In this document: piece after piece, positions 1-8,950 of the stretch
Position numbering within the stretch: the first letter of the stretch is position 1
Layout: every line of letters begins with the position of its first letter
Assembly: GCF_003443895.1 (NCBI RefSeq)
Contig: NZ_QQOA01000044.1
Location: 1-62,014, forward strand
Length of the DNA stretch: 62,014 nucleotides
Direction of reading: 5' to 3'
DNA from: Paraburkholderia phosphatilytica
GTDB taxonomy: Bacteria; Pseudomonadota; Gammaproteobacteria; Burkholderiales; Burkholderiaceae
Notes under the pieces: generated by a model
What the model saw: the letters and a program-made list of their open reading frames with translations, nothing else
Database searches by the model: none
Told to the model about the DNA's origin: nothing
Made by a program: the position numbers and the translations under genes

Positions 1-563
1 ACTGGAAGAAGGCGAAAGCCCGCGTCCAGCGTATTCATTCCCGCATTGGCAACGCTCGCCGCGACTACCTGCACAAGTGCTCAACCACGATCAGCCCAAA
101 CCACGCGATGGTGTGTATCGAGGACTTGCAGGTGCGGAACATGTCCAGGTCCGCCACGGGCAATGCCGGACAACCGGGAAAGCAGGTCAGGGGCAAGTCC
201 GGGCTGAACAGATCCATCCTCGATCAGGGCTGGTTCGAGTTCCGCCGCCAACTGGACTACAAGCTGGCGTGGCACGGCGGCTGGCTCGTCGCCGTACCGC
301 CACGGAACACGAGCCGCACCTGTCCGTGCTGCGATCATGTGTCGGCGGACAACCGGCAGACGCAGGCGCGGTTCGCGTGCGTGGAGTGTGGCTTTGAGGA
401 AAACGCCGATGTAGTCGGCGCGATCAATGTTCTAAGGGCGGGACACGCCCGGTTCGCCTGTGAAGTGAGCGATGCAGCACAGTCGCCAGCAGCAGGAACC
501 CACCGAAGCGGCTCATCCCGGCTCGACGCCGGGGTGAGCGCCGTAGGAATCTCCGGCCTTTAG
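1..563 (+). mobile_element. tnpB: IS200/IS605-family TnpB (OrfB), 3' part
   Basis: RNA-guided nuclease of IS200/IS605 elements. The frame is open from base 3 and the 5' end lies outside the window, so only about the last 187 residues are present. Visible family marks are the second RuvC acidic motif (VCIEDLQV, Glu), a four-cysteine zinc ribbon (CPCCDHVS ... FACVECGF) and the last RuvC Asp in NADVVGAINVLRAGH. The reading frame ends inside the element's right-end hairpin, as is usual. The visible part has no frameshift, so the element may be intact to the left; no tnpA is visible. Confidence 0.93.
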
Positions 564-581
564 GCCGCGGGAGGATGTCAA
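541..581 (+). repeat. Right end of the IS605-type element and 3' end of its omega-RNA
   Basis: Just after and over the tnpB stop lies a stem of CTCCGGCC and GGCC..GGGAG round a TTTA loop, followed by GGATGTCAA. This hairpin plus terminal TCAA is the typical right end of this family and also forms the scaffold end of the guide (omega/reRNA). Cleavage is expected after base 581, so the flanking bases from 582 onward would be the guide segment. The left end is not in the window. Confidence 0.75.
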
Positions 582-662
582 ATTGAGCTTCCGGCAGACC
601 TCCGCAACGGATCGATAGAAGCGGCAAAGCAGACGCAGGTTCTCGCAAAAGTCGCTGGGCAC
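582..662 (-). pseudogene. XRE-type HTH regulator, 5' stub cut by the IS element
   Basis: Reading leftwards from a GTG at 662, the stub encodes a segment like DFCENLRLLCRFYRSVAEVC, the start of a family of helix-turn-helix regulators common in Burkholderia. The similarity is recalled, not searched. The frame stays open up to base 582 and then runs into the IS right end, where the family similarity stops, so about 27 codons survive here and the rest should lie beyond the element's left end. The true start could be upstream, since the frame stays open to 800, but that extension has no family-like sequence. Confidence 0.6.
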
Positions 663-853
663 ACGCCCGCTTTCCGCGGCGGTTTCCGATGCTCGCCCAG
701 GACGTCCTTCAACGGTTTCTTCGCCACAGCCGGTTCTCCACCCAGGACATCCAGTTGACTTCAAGCCGTTCGAATTCGACGGCTCCGTCCCTCGGGTCAC
801 GACTTGCGCGTGACCGCAAGCATCACCGGCTCACCTTATCGCGTCAAAAAGAA
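663..853. other. Stretch without a recognised gene
   Basis: No convincing gene was seen between the regulator stub and the hairpin at 854. It probably contains the stub's promoter and upstream flank. Confidence 0.4.
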
Positions 854-892
854 TGGTGCTAGTCGATGCTCGATGAGCGTCGACTAGCACCA
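854..892. repeat. 39-bp near-perfect hairpin
   Basis: Arms TGGTGCTAGTCGA (854-866) and TCGACTAGCACCA (880-892) match perfectly. Inside them GCTC and GAGC also pair round a GAT loop, with only 867/879 unpaired (T opposite G). No T-run follows on either side, so an ordinary rho-independent terminator is not supported. It could be an operator, a recombination site or the remnant end of a mobile element. Confidence 0.8.
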
Positions 893-1371
893 CTTGGGCT
901 CAGTTCGCGGAATTCTTTGACGTGCGACGAGCGCATATAGTCGATTCCGTCGCGATGTGGAGCGCATTGAACCGACCATATGCGAACAAGCGGCACATAA
1001 CAGTGGGGCGGCGCCAGAACGACGACGAGCGTGGAGCGAATCGCGTCGCGCTGCTCGGCGCGCGGCCGGTTACCGATATGGGTCCATGGTCGCACTATCC
1101 AAGGCTGATGGGCCAGATCGATGTCGAATTGCCGGACGCAAAGGTGGCTGAAAGATTGCATGAGCTGATCTACGACATCAAGGAGAGAGGCAACGCGCCT
1201 GAACTCAGAGATGCGTTCACGGCGATCCTCGATGCCATGAAGTCCGACGTGGTGCTGCTTGCCTGTACCGAATTGCCCCTTGTTTATGTCGAGCATGAGG
1301 GCAAGGAAGTCGTCGACGTAACGGATCTGGTGGCACGTAAGCTGGCTCGTCTGACACTGCCGAACGGCTAG
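877..1371 (+). pseudogene. Aspartate/glutamate racemase family, truncated remnant
   Basis: The C-terminal half reads like an Asp/Glu racemase: NRVALLGARPVTDMG, then DVVLLACTELPLV with the second catalytic Cys in its CTE context, and a final VVDVTDLVARKLA helix. The N-terminal half, with the first catalytic Cys, is absent; the first 40 or so residues do not fit the family and the frame begins just after a stop within the hairpin. Nominal start codons are GTG at 922 and later. About 150 residues remain of an expected 230 or more. Most likely non-functional. Confidence 0.65.
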
Positions 1372-1675
1372 CGCCGCACGCAATCGATCGCAAATCCACG
1401 CTCGCATCGAACAGCGTGGAATATCCGCATCCCCCCGCACGTTTAAGCAGCACGGTCCGCCCGAGCGCGTTGATCCCCGTCGGACGTCCGTTCGCATCTG
1501 GTCATTCTGCAAGACGATCGGCCCACCGTTGACGCCACGCGTTGCATGGACGCGCATGGCGGTGGGCGCGCTCGACCCTGCCATCCAGCGACGGGCGAAA
1601 CCGCTCGCGGCTGACACATGCCATTCCCGGCGTCGCTTGGTGTGCTCGCGGTCGCGATCTCTCTGGAGAATCGTC
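1372..1675. other. Intergenic stretch with a coding-like minus-strand fragment
   Basis: No complete gene. On the minus strand a stretch ending near 1377 reads in one frame from a stop near 1515 as a protein-like tail (for example INALGRTVLLKRAGGCGYST). It has no start and may be a gene relic. The plus strand should hold the promoter of the gene starting at 1676. Confidence 0.35.
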
Positions 1676-2842
1676 ATGAATCGCGTTTTCTCTGCTCTCG
1701 AGTTCAGTGACAAGCCGTGGTCATGTGCGCGTTCGGCTCGCCGGAAAGGGATGGCGAGCGCTGCGCTGATAGCCGCGCTGTGTGCGGCGATCGTGTCAGC
1801 TGCAAGCAGGCCAGCGCTGGCCGACGATCTGCAACTGCTACCGCCGCCGGCGGTCATGTCATCCACCGTGCCGCCGAACGGCGACGTCAATCCATACGGC
1901 GTTGCGTTCGTTCCGCAAGGTTTTCCGTCGAACGGCACCATTAGCGCGAGCGATCTGCTGGTGGCCAATTTCAACAACGCGCAGAACCTCCAGGGCACCG
2001 GCAGGACGATTGTCAAGATCGTGCCGAACGGCAATCCGATGGTGTTCTTCCAGGGCCCGGCAGGGCTCGGTCTGACTACGGCGCTCGGCGTGCTGCGCGC
2101 TGGCTTCGTGCTGGTCGGGAACGTCCCGACAACAGACGGGACGTTTGCGACCATCCAGCCCGGCTCGCTGCTGGTGCTGAACCGGACGGGGAACGTCGTC
2201 GCGCAATGGACGATGGCGAACGCAGGTCTCGACGGCCCATGGGACCTGACGATTTTCGATCTTGGCGATCGCGCGAAAGTGTTCGTGTCGAACGTGCTCA
2301 ACGGGACCGTGACGCGTCTCGACCTCACGATCGACGACAACGGCGTGCATCTGCAAGCCAGCACGCGGATCGCATCCGGCTATCCGTTCCGCGGCGATCC
2401 GGCCGCGCTGGTCGTGGGTCCGACCGGACTCGCGTACGATCCGCAGCGGGACGTGCTGTACGTCGCATCGACGGTCGACAATGCGATCTTCGCCGTGTTC
2501 GGCGCAGGCAATTCACGGCACGACGGCGGCAAGGGTGTGCTGATCTATGCGGACAATCAGCATCTGCACGGTCCGCTCGCGCTCGCGCTGGGTCCGAACG
2601 GCCATCTGTTCACTGCGAACGGCGATGCGATCAACGCTGACCCGACCCAGCCGAGCGAACTCGTTGAGTTCACGCCGCAAGGACGCTTCGTCGCGCAGCT
2701 TTCGGTGGATGCCGCGCAAGGCGGTGCATTCGGACTGGCGTTTTCGCAGGTGCGCAATAACGTCGTGCGCTTCGCGGCCGTTGACGACAACGTGCCCAAC
2801 ATCACTGTGTGGACTTTGCCATTCGATATGAACGGCCAATGA
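1676..2842 (+). CDS. Secreted NHL/SMP-30-like beta-propeller protein
   Basis: A 388-residue exported protein of unknown substrate. The ATG at 1676 was chosen because GGAGA precedes it and because it gives a signal peptide: a basic start, a hydrophobic run (AALIAALCAAIVSAA) and a cleavage site near ALA-DD. The open frame reaches back to 1529 without such signals. The mature part has repeated blade-like segments (GVAFVPQG, GPTGLAYDPQRDVLYVAST, LALALGPNGHLFTANGDA, FGLAFSQ) typical of six-bladed NHL/strictosidine-synthase-like propellers. It probably acts in the periplasm or outside. It stands alone; the next gene is convergent. Confidence 0.8.
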   Translation: MNRVFSALEFSDKPWSCARSARRKGMASAALIAALCAAIVSAASRPALADDLQLLPPPAVMSSTVPPNGDVNPYGVAFVPQGFPSNGTISASDLLVANFNNAQNLQGTGRTIVKIVPNGNPMVFFQGPAGLGLTTALGVLRAGFVLVGNVPTTDGTFATIQPGSLLVLNRTGNVVAQWTMANAGLDGPWDLTIFDLGDRAKVFVSNVLNGTVTRLDLTIDDNGVHLQASTRIASGYPFRGDPAALVVGPTGLAYDPQRDVLYVASTVDNAIFAVFGAGNSRHDGGKGVLIYADNQHLHGPLALALGPNGHLFTANGDAINADPTQPSELVEFTPQGRFVAQLSVDAAQGGAFGLAFSQVRNNVVRFAAVDDNVPNITVWTLPFDMNGQ

Positions 2843-2847
2843 AGGCG

Positions 2848-2879
2848 AAAAAAGCCGGCGACGCTTCCACGCCGCCGGC
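2848..2879 (-). terminator. Rho-independent terminator for the lipoprotein hydrolase gene
   Basis: Arms GCCGGCG (2854-2860) and CGCCGGC (2873-2879), preceded on the plus strand by six A's (2848-2853), which form the U-run on the minus transcript. It lies 25 bp past the stop of the minus-strand gene. Confidence 0.75.
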
Positions 2880-2903
2880 AACGTCACACACACCGAGATC
2901 AGA

Positions 2904-5198
2904 TCAGTTCGTCGCCACCAGCGGATCCGACGGTACGATCCTCACCGCCGCGGGGCTCTGCACCAGCGGATTCCACCACGACAGATGCATGTCCGCGGGC
3001 CCCGTGCCGTGCACGTACTCCACCTTGATCGACGTATGCTGCTTCGCGTTCAGCCACGTGATGCCGCTGACCGTGGAGCGCGTCGAGGTCTGCTTGTTGA
3101 TGATCTCGACGCCGTTGATCCACAGACGCGCCACGTTGTCGCTGTTGATCGAGAACGTGTAGAGCCCTGACGTCGACGCTTCGATCGCACCGGTCCAGCG
3201 GATGCCGTAGTTGGTCGCATTGACGCCCGCGGATGCATCCGGCGAATCGGTGCCGCGCTCCGTGTTCAGATCGAAATCGACCAGCGGCGCAATCGACGTC
3301 TTCACCGGTGCGCTGTTGAACGTCGGGTCGTTGTAGTACGCGACGTTGAGCACCGGCAGCTTCACATCGAACCCTCCCGTCAGTGCCTGCACTTCCGACG
3401 TCTGCCACGGGTGACCGTCCGGGTAGATCGTCCCCTGGAACGGCGTGGCCGGTTCGACCGTCGCGGGTGCGCTCGGCGTCTGGCCCCAGTGGAAGCGCGT
3501 GTTGGTGCGCCCGATCATCAGTTCCCAGATGATGAAGCCGGTGGTGCCACCGTAGTTCGTTACGATGCCCGGCATCGTCTGCCCCGTCGTGCCGGGGAAG
3601 CCGCGCTGCAGCGTCTCGGAGTTGAGCGCGTTTACGTAGCTGCCGTTGACGGGACCCGTGTACGGGTTGTTGTACGGATGGAAGGCATAGAAGTCCGAGA
3701 AATACGTGCCTTCGTCTTCCTGCACCTGCGGCGAATTGATCGGCTGCGTCGCGCCCGCGTTCAGGATCGCGATGCGCGCATCGTTCATCATCACCGCGCG
3801 CGTTTCCTGCAGCGCGCCGTTGCCGCTGCAACCCGGCTCGTTCATCGGCTCCCAGAAGATGATGCGCGGGTCGTTACGATGCGGCGCCACGAAATCGGTG
3901 ATGTAGTTCGCGAGGCTCTGCTTGTACGTGATCGATGCGTTCGTCGCGCTTGACTGGAAATACGCCTGCTCGACCGGCGTGCCCGGCGACTGCACCCACT
4001 GGCTGTTGTGCACGCCCCAGACCGGCGCCGGCTGCGGGCCGTACTGCGGGTTCGGATTCCAGCAGTCGTCGTAGAAGATCGGCGACACCTTGATGCCGTG
4101 CCGCGCCGCGATTTCCAGCAGGTTCTCGAACTTGCTCAGGAATGCGACACGATCGTTCGCCCACACCAGGTAATGCAGATACACGGCGATCGTGTTGACA
4201 CCGTAGGTCTGCGCATAGGTCAGCTCGCGGTTCACCACTTCGGGGTCGTAGTTCTCCCAGAAGTCGATCGCGTTGTCGGCAGTGGACGGCGTGTAGACCG
4301 TGCCGACCACCTTGGAGAAATCGAAGGTCGGCGACGTCACGGTCGGATACGTCTTGATCGTGATGTTGCTGAAGGTCGCGCCCACGCCAAAACGGCGCAC
4401 GCCGAAGCTGCCCTTCGAGAACGCGGCGGGCAGTGCATTGGTCGCGTCGTTCGCGCTGACCACACGCTGGTTGTCGAGGTCGACGGTGATCGCCGTGCCG
4501 CTTGTCGTCACCTTCAGATGGTGCGTGCTGCCGCCGACGATCGTGCTGATCGGGTACTGGATGAACTGCGTCCAGTTGTTGTTCTCGCGGCCCACCACCA
4601 GCGTATGCGAGCCGGTATCGAGGCCGATGAAGTAGCCGGTCAGGCTGTCGGGGCCGCCGGCGGTCGGATTGGTCGTGCGCACGATGAAGCCCGCGTTGGC
4701 TGGGCCGGTGCCCACCGGGTTGCTGACCGTGACGTCCGCTTCGTACGACGCGGTCGCATACGTGCTGCCGAGCGCGACGGCCTTGTCGCCGGCGCCCGTG
4801 CCGTTGGTCGCGGGCGCGGGAATCGTGATGCTCGACGGCGTTGCGCCGGCCACCCAGCCGTTCGTCGAACCGGCCGCGAGATAGCTCGTGAAGTCGCCAT
4901 AGCTGAGCGTGGTCGACGTGAGCGCGGCGGGCGGCGCGGGCGGCGTGTACGGCGCGAGATTCTGGTCCGGATCGCTGATCACGACGGCCGGCGTGGTGGT
5001 TCGCATGCCGAGCGGCGTCGAGCCGGCAAGCTTGAATTCGGTCTGGATGTTGGCCGCCGCCGCAGCCGCAGCAGCCAATGCCGCGTCCGTGGCTGGCGTC
5101 TGACTGTTGGCCACGGAAGCCGGGCCGGACGAATCGTTGTTCCCTCCGCACGCGGCCAGCATGGCGGCGCTTGCGGCAAGCACGATGATATTGCGCAC
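2904..5198 (-). CDS. Lipoprotein glycoside hydrolase (clan GH-A-like) with C-terminal PA14 domain
   Basis: 764 residues starting at a GTG with AGGAGA eight bases before it. A lipoprotein signal ends in LAAC (Cys17), followed by a low-complexity Ser/Ala linker. Residues about 100-285 look like a concanavalin-type jelly roll. About 300-600 is a TIM-barrel-like hydrolase with WEPMNEPGCSG (Glu454 a likely acid/base in the Asn-Glu-Pro signature) and GFIIWELM (Glu559 a candidate nucleophile). About 634-755 is a PA14 domain (GLYTFSINSDNVARLWING), often carbohydrate binding. Expected to be anchored at the cell surface or periplasm and to act on a glycan. The sugar cannot be told from sequence. Confidence 0.8.
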   Translation of the reverse strand: MRNIIVLAASAAMLAACGGNNDSSGPASVANSQTPATDAALAAAAAAAANIQTEFKLAGSTPLGMRTTTPAVVISDPDQNLAPYTPPAPPAALTSTTLSYGDFTSYLAAGSTNGWVAGATPSSITIPAPATNGTGAGDKAVALGSTYATASYEADVTVSNPVGTGPANAGFIVRTTNPTAGGPDSLTGYFIGLDTGSHTLVVGRENNNWTQFIQYPISTIVGGSTHHLKVTTSGTAITVDLDNQRVVSANDATNALPAAFSKGSFGVRRFGVGATFSNITIKTYPTVTSPTFDFSKVVGTVYTPSTADNAIDFWENYDPEVVNRELTYAQTYGVNTIAVYLHYLVWANDRVAFLSKFENLLEIAARHGIKVSPIFYDDCWNPNPQYGPQPAPVWGVHNSQWVQSPGTPVEQAYFQSSATNASITYKQSLANYITDFVAPHRNDPRIIFWEPMNEPGCSGNGALQETRAVMMNDARIAILNAGATQPINSPQVQEDEGTYFSDFYAFHPYNNPYTGPVNGSYVNALNSETLQRGFPGTTGQTMPGIVTNYGGTTGFIIWELMIGRTNTRFHWGQTPSAPATVEPATPFQGTIYPDGHPWQTSEVQALTGGFDVKLPVLNVAYYNDPTFNSAPVKTSIAPLVDFDLNTERGTDSPDASAGVNATNYGIRWTGAIEASTSGLYTFSINSDNVARLWINGVEIINKQTSTRSTVSGITWLNAKQHTSIKVEYVHGTGPADMHLSWWNPLVQSPAAVRIVPSDPLVATN

Positions 5199-5236
5199 CT
5201 GTCTCTCCTGAGATCCCCGCCGTTATAGGAGGTCTG

Positions 5237-5350
5237 AAATTATTATTAATTTCTCGGGCAAAGCTCCGCCCCTTGCCGGTGTGCAGGCAATCCCAAAGGC
5301 TGGAAAGAAACGGTAAGGTTAAGGCGGAATTAATAATATTAGTAATTGTC
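5237..5350. promoter_or_regulatory. Two AT-rich dyads upstream of the hydrolase gene
   Basis: AAATTATTATTAATTT (5237-5252) has perfect 6-bp arms. A second AT-rich block at about 5327-5348 has arms AATTA and TAATT. In a GC-rich region two such blocks 90 bp apart suggest operator sites or UP elements for the gene starting at 5198. Which regulator binds is unknown; the AraC-type gene directly upstream is the obvious candidate. Confidence 0.45.
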
Positions 5351-5420
5351 CGCCGCCGTATTCGGACTTACCCTGGCGGGAGATGGCTCATCAACTGCTT
5401 GCGCGCGGCAACTGGGTCAT

Positions 5421-6338
5421 TCACGCGCCGTTCGCGGCGCCCTGTTCTTCGCGCGCGTACTGCGTGGGTGGCCGGCCGACATGCCGCGTGAACGCGACGC
5501 TGAAAGTGCTGGCGGAGCTGTAGCCGACGCGCTGCGCGATCTCGGCGACGCGGCCCTGGTTGCGGCGTAGCAGGTCTTTCGCAAGCGCCATGCGCCAGCT
5601 GAGCAGATATTCCATCGGCGCGACGCCGACCGCGCGGCTGAAGCGCTCGAAAAAGCTCGAACGCGACAGCGCGGCTTCCTTCGCGAGCGCGGCAACGGTC
5701 CACGCGTGCGTCGGACGTTCGTGCATGCCGCGGATCGCGACCGCGAGGCGGCTGTCGGCCAGTCCGCGCACGAGCCCCGCCGGCGCGTTCGTCTCCGCGG
5801 TGGAACGCAATGCCTCGATCAGCAGCACTTCCAGCAGGCGTGACAGCACGACGTCGCGCGCGGGCCGCTGTTCGCTCGATTCCTCACGCACCAGCCGTAC
5901 GAGCGTGGCGAGTCGCGCTTCGCCGCGCACGTGCACGAGTTGCGGCAGCAACGAGACCAGCAGCGACGCATCCGGCGAGCCGAAGCTGCAATGGCCCGCG
6001 ATCATGCGCGAATCGATCGTGCGCTCCATGCCGCCAATGCGGTATTCGCCGTTGCCGAGCACGGTGGGCGCGAGCGTCTCGGCGACTGACGGTGACGCGT
6101 CGAGACTCGACATCGCGACGCCCCAGGCCGCCGGAATCAGCACGAAATCGCCCGAGAGAAGTTCGAGCGGTTCGTGTCCGTCGATCGCGATGCGGCAGCC
6201 GCCTTCCAGGATCACGCAATAGAACGGCTGGCCCGTATCCGTGCGGCGGATGCGCCACGGGCTCGCGCCGAACACGAGTTTGGAGAAGCGCGCGCTCGGC
6301 TGCAGCAGCGTCACGACTTCGGCGAGCGGATCGATCAT
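5421..6338 (-). CDS. AraC-family transcriptional regulator (cupin + HTH)
   Basis: 305 residues. The N-terminal part is an AraC-type cupin sensor (LVFGASPWRIRR ... GQPFYCVILEGGCRIAIDG ... LLSGDFVLIPA). The C-terminal ~100 residues carry the two AraC helix-turn-helix motifs (WTVAALAKEAALSRSSFFERF and VAEIAQRVGYSSASTFSVAF). The ATG is preceded by GGAG. It is divergent from the SDR gene at 6437 with 98 bp between them, a usual arrangement for a regulator and its target. Confidence 0.9.
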   Translation of the reverse strand: MIDPLAEVVTLLQPSARFSKLVFGASPWRIRRTDTGQPFYCVILEGGCRIAIDGHEPLELLSGDFVLIPAAWGVAMSSLDASPSVAETLAPTVLGNGEYRIGGMERTIDSRMIAGHCSFGSPDASLLVSLLPQLVHVRGEARLATLVRLVREESSEQRPARDVVLSRLLEVLLIEALRSTAETNAPAGLVRGLADSRLAVAIRGMHERPTHAWTVAALAKEAALSRSSFFERFSRAVGVAPMEYLLSWRMALAKDLLRRNQGRVAEIAQRVGYSSASTFSVAFTRHVGRPPTQYAREEQGAANGA

Positions 6339-6436
6339 CGCCGGACTCCTGCAAATGAAATTCGGACCTTCGATTGTAGCGAGTACGGCCGCGGCGATCT
6401 ATCGTAGGGACACTTGCCAATCATCAAGGAGTGTCC

Positions 6437-7186
6437 ATGCCAACCGTGTTGATCACCGGCTGTTCTTCGGGATTCGGTCTCGAGATCGCCCGCACCTTTC
6501 TCGCTCGCGACTGGCGCGTCGTCGCGACGATGCGCACGCCGCGCGCCGACGTGCTGCCGCCTTCGGAGCGCCTGCGCGTGCTGCCGCTCGACGTTACGAA
6601 CGCCGACAGCATTCGCGCGGCCGTCGAAGCCGCAGGTCCGATCGACGTGCTCGTGAACAACGCGGGCTTCGGCGCCGCGTCGCCTGCCGAACTCGTGCCG
6701 CTCGCGACCGTGCGCGAGGTCTTCGAGACGAACACCATCGGCACGATCGCGCTGACCCAGGCGGTGCTGCCGCAGTTCCGGCAACGCGGCGCCGGCGTGG
6801 TCGTGAACGTCACGTCGAGCGTCACGCTAAAGGCGTTGCCGCTGATTTCCGCGTACCGCGCGAGCAAGGCAGCAGTGAACGCGTTCACGGAATCGATGGC
6901 GCTGGAACTCGAGCCGTTGGGCGTGCGGGTACGTCTCGTGCTGCCGGGACGCTCGCCCGAGACAAGCTTCGGCGACAACGCGCGCGCCCACATGCATGGC
7001 TTCGATCACGCGGCGTACGCGGACATCGTCAAGGCGACGTTCGCGCGTCTGGAGGACACGTCGGTTCCGCTCACGCGGTCACAGGATGTCGCCGAAGCGG
7101 TATGGCGCGCGGCGACGGACGCATCGTCGCCGATGCGTATCCCCGCCGGCGCCGATGCCGAAGCGTGGGCGGCTGAGGTCAGCTGA
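6437..7186 (+). CDS. Short-chain dehydrogenase/reductase
   Basis: Classical SDR of 249 residues using NAD(P)H. Motifs: TGCSSGFG cofactor loop near the N-terminus, NNAGF, catalytic Ser in VTSSVT and Tyr/Lys in YRASK. ATG 6437 is preferred to the in-frame GTG at 6431 because AGGAG sits five bases before the ATG and would overlap the GTG. The residue after the first strand is Arg (TMRTP), favouring NADP. The next SDR starts 57 bp downstream, so the two are probably cotranscribed under the divergent AraC regulator. Confidence 0.9.
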   Translation: MPTVLITGCSSGFGLEIARTFLARDWRVVATMRTPRADVLPPSERLRVLPLDVTNADSIRAAVEAAGPIDVLVNNAGFGAASPAELVPLATVREVFETNTIGTIALTQAVLPQFRQRGAGVVVNVTSSVTLKALPLISAYRASKAAVNAFTESMALELEPLGVRVRLVLPGRSPETSFGDNARAHMHGFDHAAYADIVKATFARLEDTSVPLTRSQDVAEAVWRAATDASSPMRIPAGADAEAWAAEVS

Positions 7187-7243
7187 TCCTCAATCCCGCA
7201 CAAACATTCCGCGCAACACACGTAACACGATAAGGAGCATGCC

Positions 7244-8002
7244 ATGCAGGACAAACGCGTCGTTCTCGTCACCGGAGCGAATCAGGGAATCGGTCTTCAG
7301 ATCGCGAAGGATCTGGCCGCACACGATTTCATCGTGCTCGTCGGATCGCGCGATCTGACGCGCGGCGAAGCTGCTGCAAAAGAGGTCGGGAAGAACGCGA
7401 TCGCGCTTCAGCTCGACGTGACCGATCAGGCATCGATCGCTGCGGTGGCACAGCGGATTCGCAAGGAAGCGGGCCGCCTCGATCTGCTCATCAACAACGC
7501 GGCGATTTCGAACACGCGCAGGCAGCAGGGTCAGCCAATCGAGGAGTACGCGAAAACGACCCGCACGAGCAACGTATCGCTCGATGAAATGCGCGCGGTG
7601 TGGGACACCAACGTGTTCGGCGTACTCGCGGTCTACCAGGCGATGCTGCCGCTGCTGCGCGAGGCGCCGTTCGCGCGCATCGTCAATGTGTCGAGCGGCG
7701 TGGGGTCGCTCGCGACGAACCTGAACCCCGAGTTCGCGTATCGCTCGATTTTCGGTCCGGTGTATCCGGCATCGAAGACGGCGCTCAATGCTTTGACCGT
7801 CGCGATGGCGATCGAGCTGGAGCCCGAGGGCATCAAGGTTCACGCTGTTTCGCCGGGATTTACGAAAACCAACCTAAACGGTTTTGCCGGTACCGATACG
7901 GTGGAACAGGGCGCGCGCGAAGTGGTGCGGGTGTCGCTGCTGGGTCCGGATAGTCCGACTGGCACGTTCACGCGATGGGAGGGCGAGACGATTCCGTGGT
8001 GA
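7244..8002 (+). CDS. Short-chain dehydrogenase/reductase (carbonyl-reductase-like)
   Basis: 252 residues, NAD(P)H-dependent. Motifs: TGANQGIG, GSRD after the second strand (NADP-type), LINNAAI in place of NNAG, catalytic Ser in VNVSSGVG and YPASK as Tyr-x3-Lys. The insertion between the Asn motif and the active site resembles carbonyl reductases. AAGGAG lies seven bases before the ATG. The substrate is unknown. Confidence 0.9.
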   Translation: MQDKRVVLVTGANQGIGLQIAKDLAAHDFIVLVGSRDLTRGEAAAKEVGKNAIALQLDVTDQASIAAVAQRIRKEAGRLDLLINNAAISNTRRQQGQPIEEYAKTTRTSNVSLDEMRAVWDTNVFGVLAVYQAMLPLLREAPFARIVNVSSGVGSLATNLNPEFAYRSIFGPVYPASKTALNALTVAMAIELEPEGIKVHAVSPGFTKTNLNGFAGTDTVEQGAREVVRVSLLGPDSPTGTFTRWEGETIPW

Positions 8003-8020
8003 TGCGGGGTGATTCCGTTG

Positions 8021-8950
8021 CTACGCCGCCGGATAAGCCTCACGACATAACGACAGAACGACTCCGCGCAACCATCGATGCGCCGGGTCCGCATGCACGC
8101 GAGGATGCCAGGTCGCCGAGATCCGCAATTCCGGCGTTTGCACTGGCAGCTCGAAGTCCTGCAGACCTTGCCGCGCAGCGTGATCGCTCGCGAGCGCGTT
8201 GCCGAGACACGATCGCGGCACCAGCGCGACCAGATCCGTATGACGCGCGATCCGCATCGCATCCGGAAAGCCGGGCACGACGATACGGATGTCCCGTCGA
8301 AGCCCAAGCGCTTCCAGCGCGTCATCCACAGGGCTGGTGAAATCGCCGCGCGGCGAGGCCGCAACATGCGCGCAGGCCGCATACCGTTCGACGGTCACTC
8401 TCTTGCCCGCCAGCAGCGGATGACCGATTCGCGCGATGCCAACCAGCCGGTCGCGGAACAGAAGCCGCGTATGCAATTCCGGCGCGCTGGCTTCGACCAC
8501 GCCGATCTCGAGATCGATCAAGCCTTCTCTTAGCGGCCCCGCGTCCTTGTTCGGCTTCGGCGCGAAGCGAAGGCGAACGCGCGGCGCAGCTTCAGCGATC
8601 GCGGCCAGCAATGGCACGGAGAAGAACTCGACGAATGCCTCGTTCGCGCGAATCGTGAAGGTCTGCGCGAGCGAGGCGACTTCGAGATCGCTGGTCTGCG
8701 GCCTGAGCACGGCTTGCGCATCGCGCGTCAATTCACGGACGCGATCGCGCAGCGCGGCAGCGTGAGGCGTCGGTACCAGCCCGCGGCCCGCGCGCACCAG
8801 CAGCGGGTCACCGGTGGCCGATCGTAGCCGCGTGAGCGTGCGGCTCATCGCGGAAGAGCTCAGGCCAAGACGGCGGGCCGCGCCGGTGACGCTGCCTTCG
8901 GCGAGCAGCACATCGAGCGCGACGAGCAGGTTCAGGTCCACGTTGTCCAT
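8021..8950 (-). CDS. LysR-family regulator
   Basis: 309 residues from ATG 8950 (MDNVDLNLLVALDVLLAEGS). The open frame extends to 9046 but that part has no LysR sequence. The N-terminal winged HTH is clear (SVTGAARRLGLSSSAMSRTLTRLR) and an effector domain follows. It ends 18 bp from the stop of the convergent SDR and is divergent from the SDR at 9083, its likely target. The 132-bp divergent region holds the shared promoters. Confidence 0.9.
   Translation of the reverse strand: MDNVDLNLLVALDVLLAEGSVTGAARRLGLSSSAMSRTLTRLRSATGDPLLVRAGRGLVPTPHAAALRDRVRELTRDAQAVLRPQTSDLEVASLAQTFTIRANEAFVEFFSVPLLAAIAEAAPRVRLRFAPKPNKDAGPLREGLIDLEIGVVEASAPELHTRLLFRDRLVGIARIGHPLLAGKRVTVERYAACAHVAASPRGDFTSPVDDALEALGLRRDIRIVVPGFPDAMRIARHTDLVALVPRSCLGNALASDHAARQGLQDFELPVQTPELRISATWHPRVHADPAHRWLRGVVLSLCREAYPAA

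Noticed and set aside
859..2364. 501-residue minus-strand frame
   Set aside because: It lies opposite the racemase remnant and the propeller gene, whose motifs and ribosome site are clear. Its composition is that of a GC-rich shadow.
4008..5228. 406-residue plus-strand frame
   Set aside because: Shadow of the lipoprotein hydrolase.
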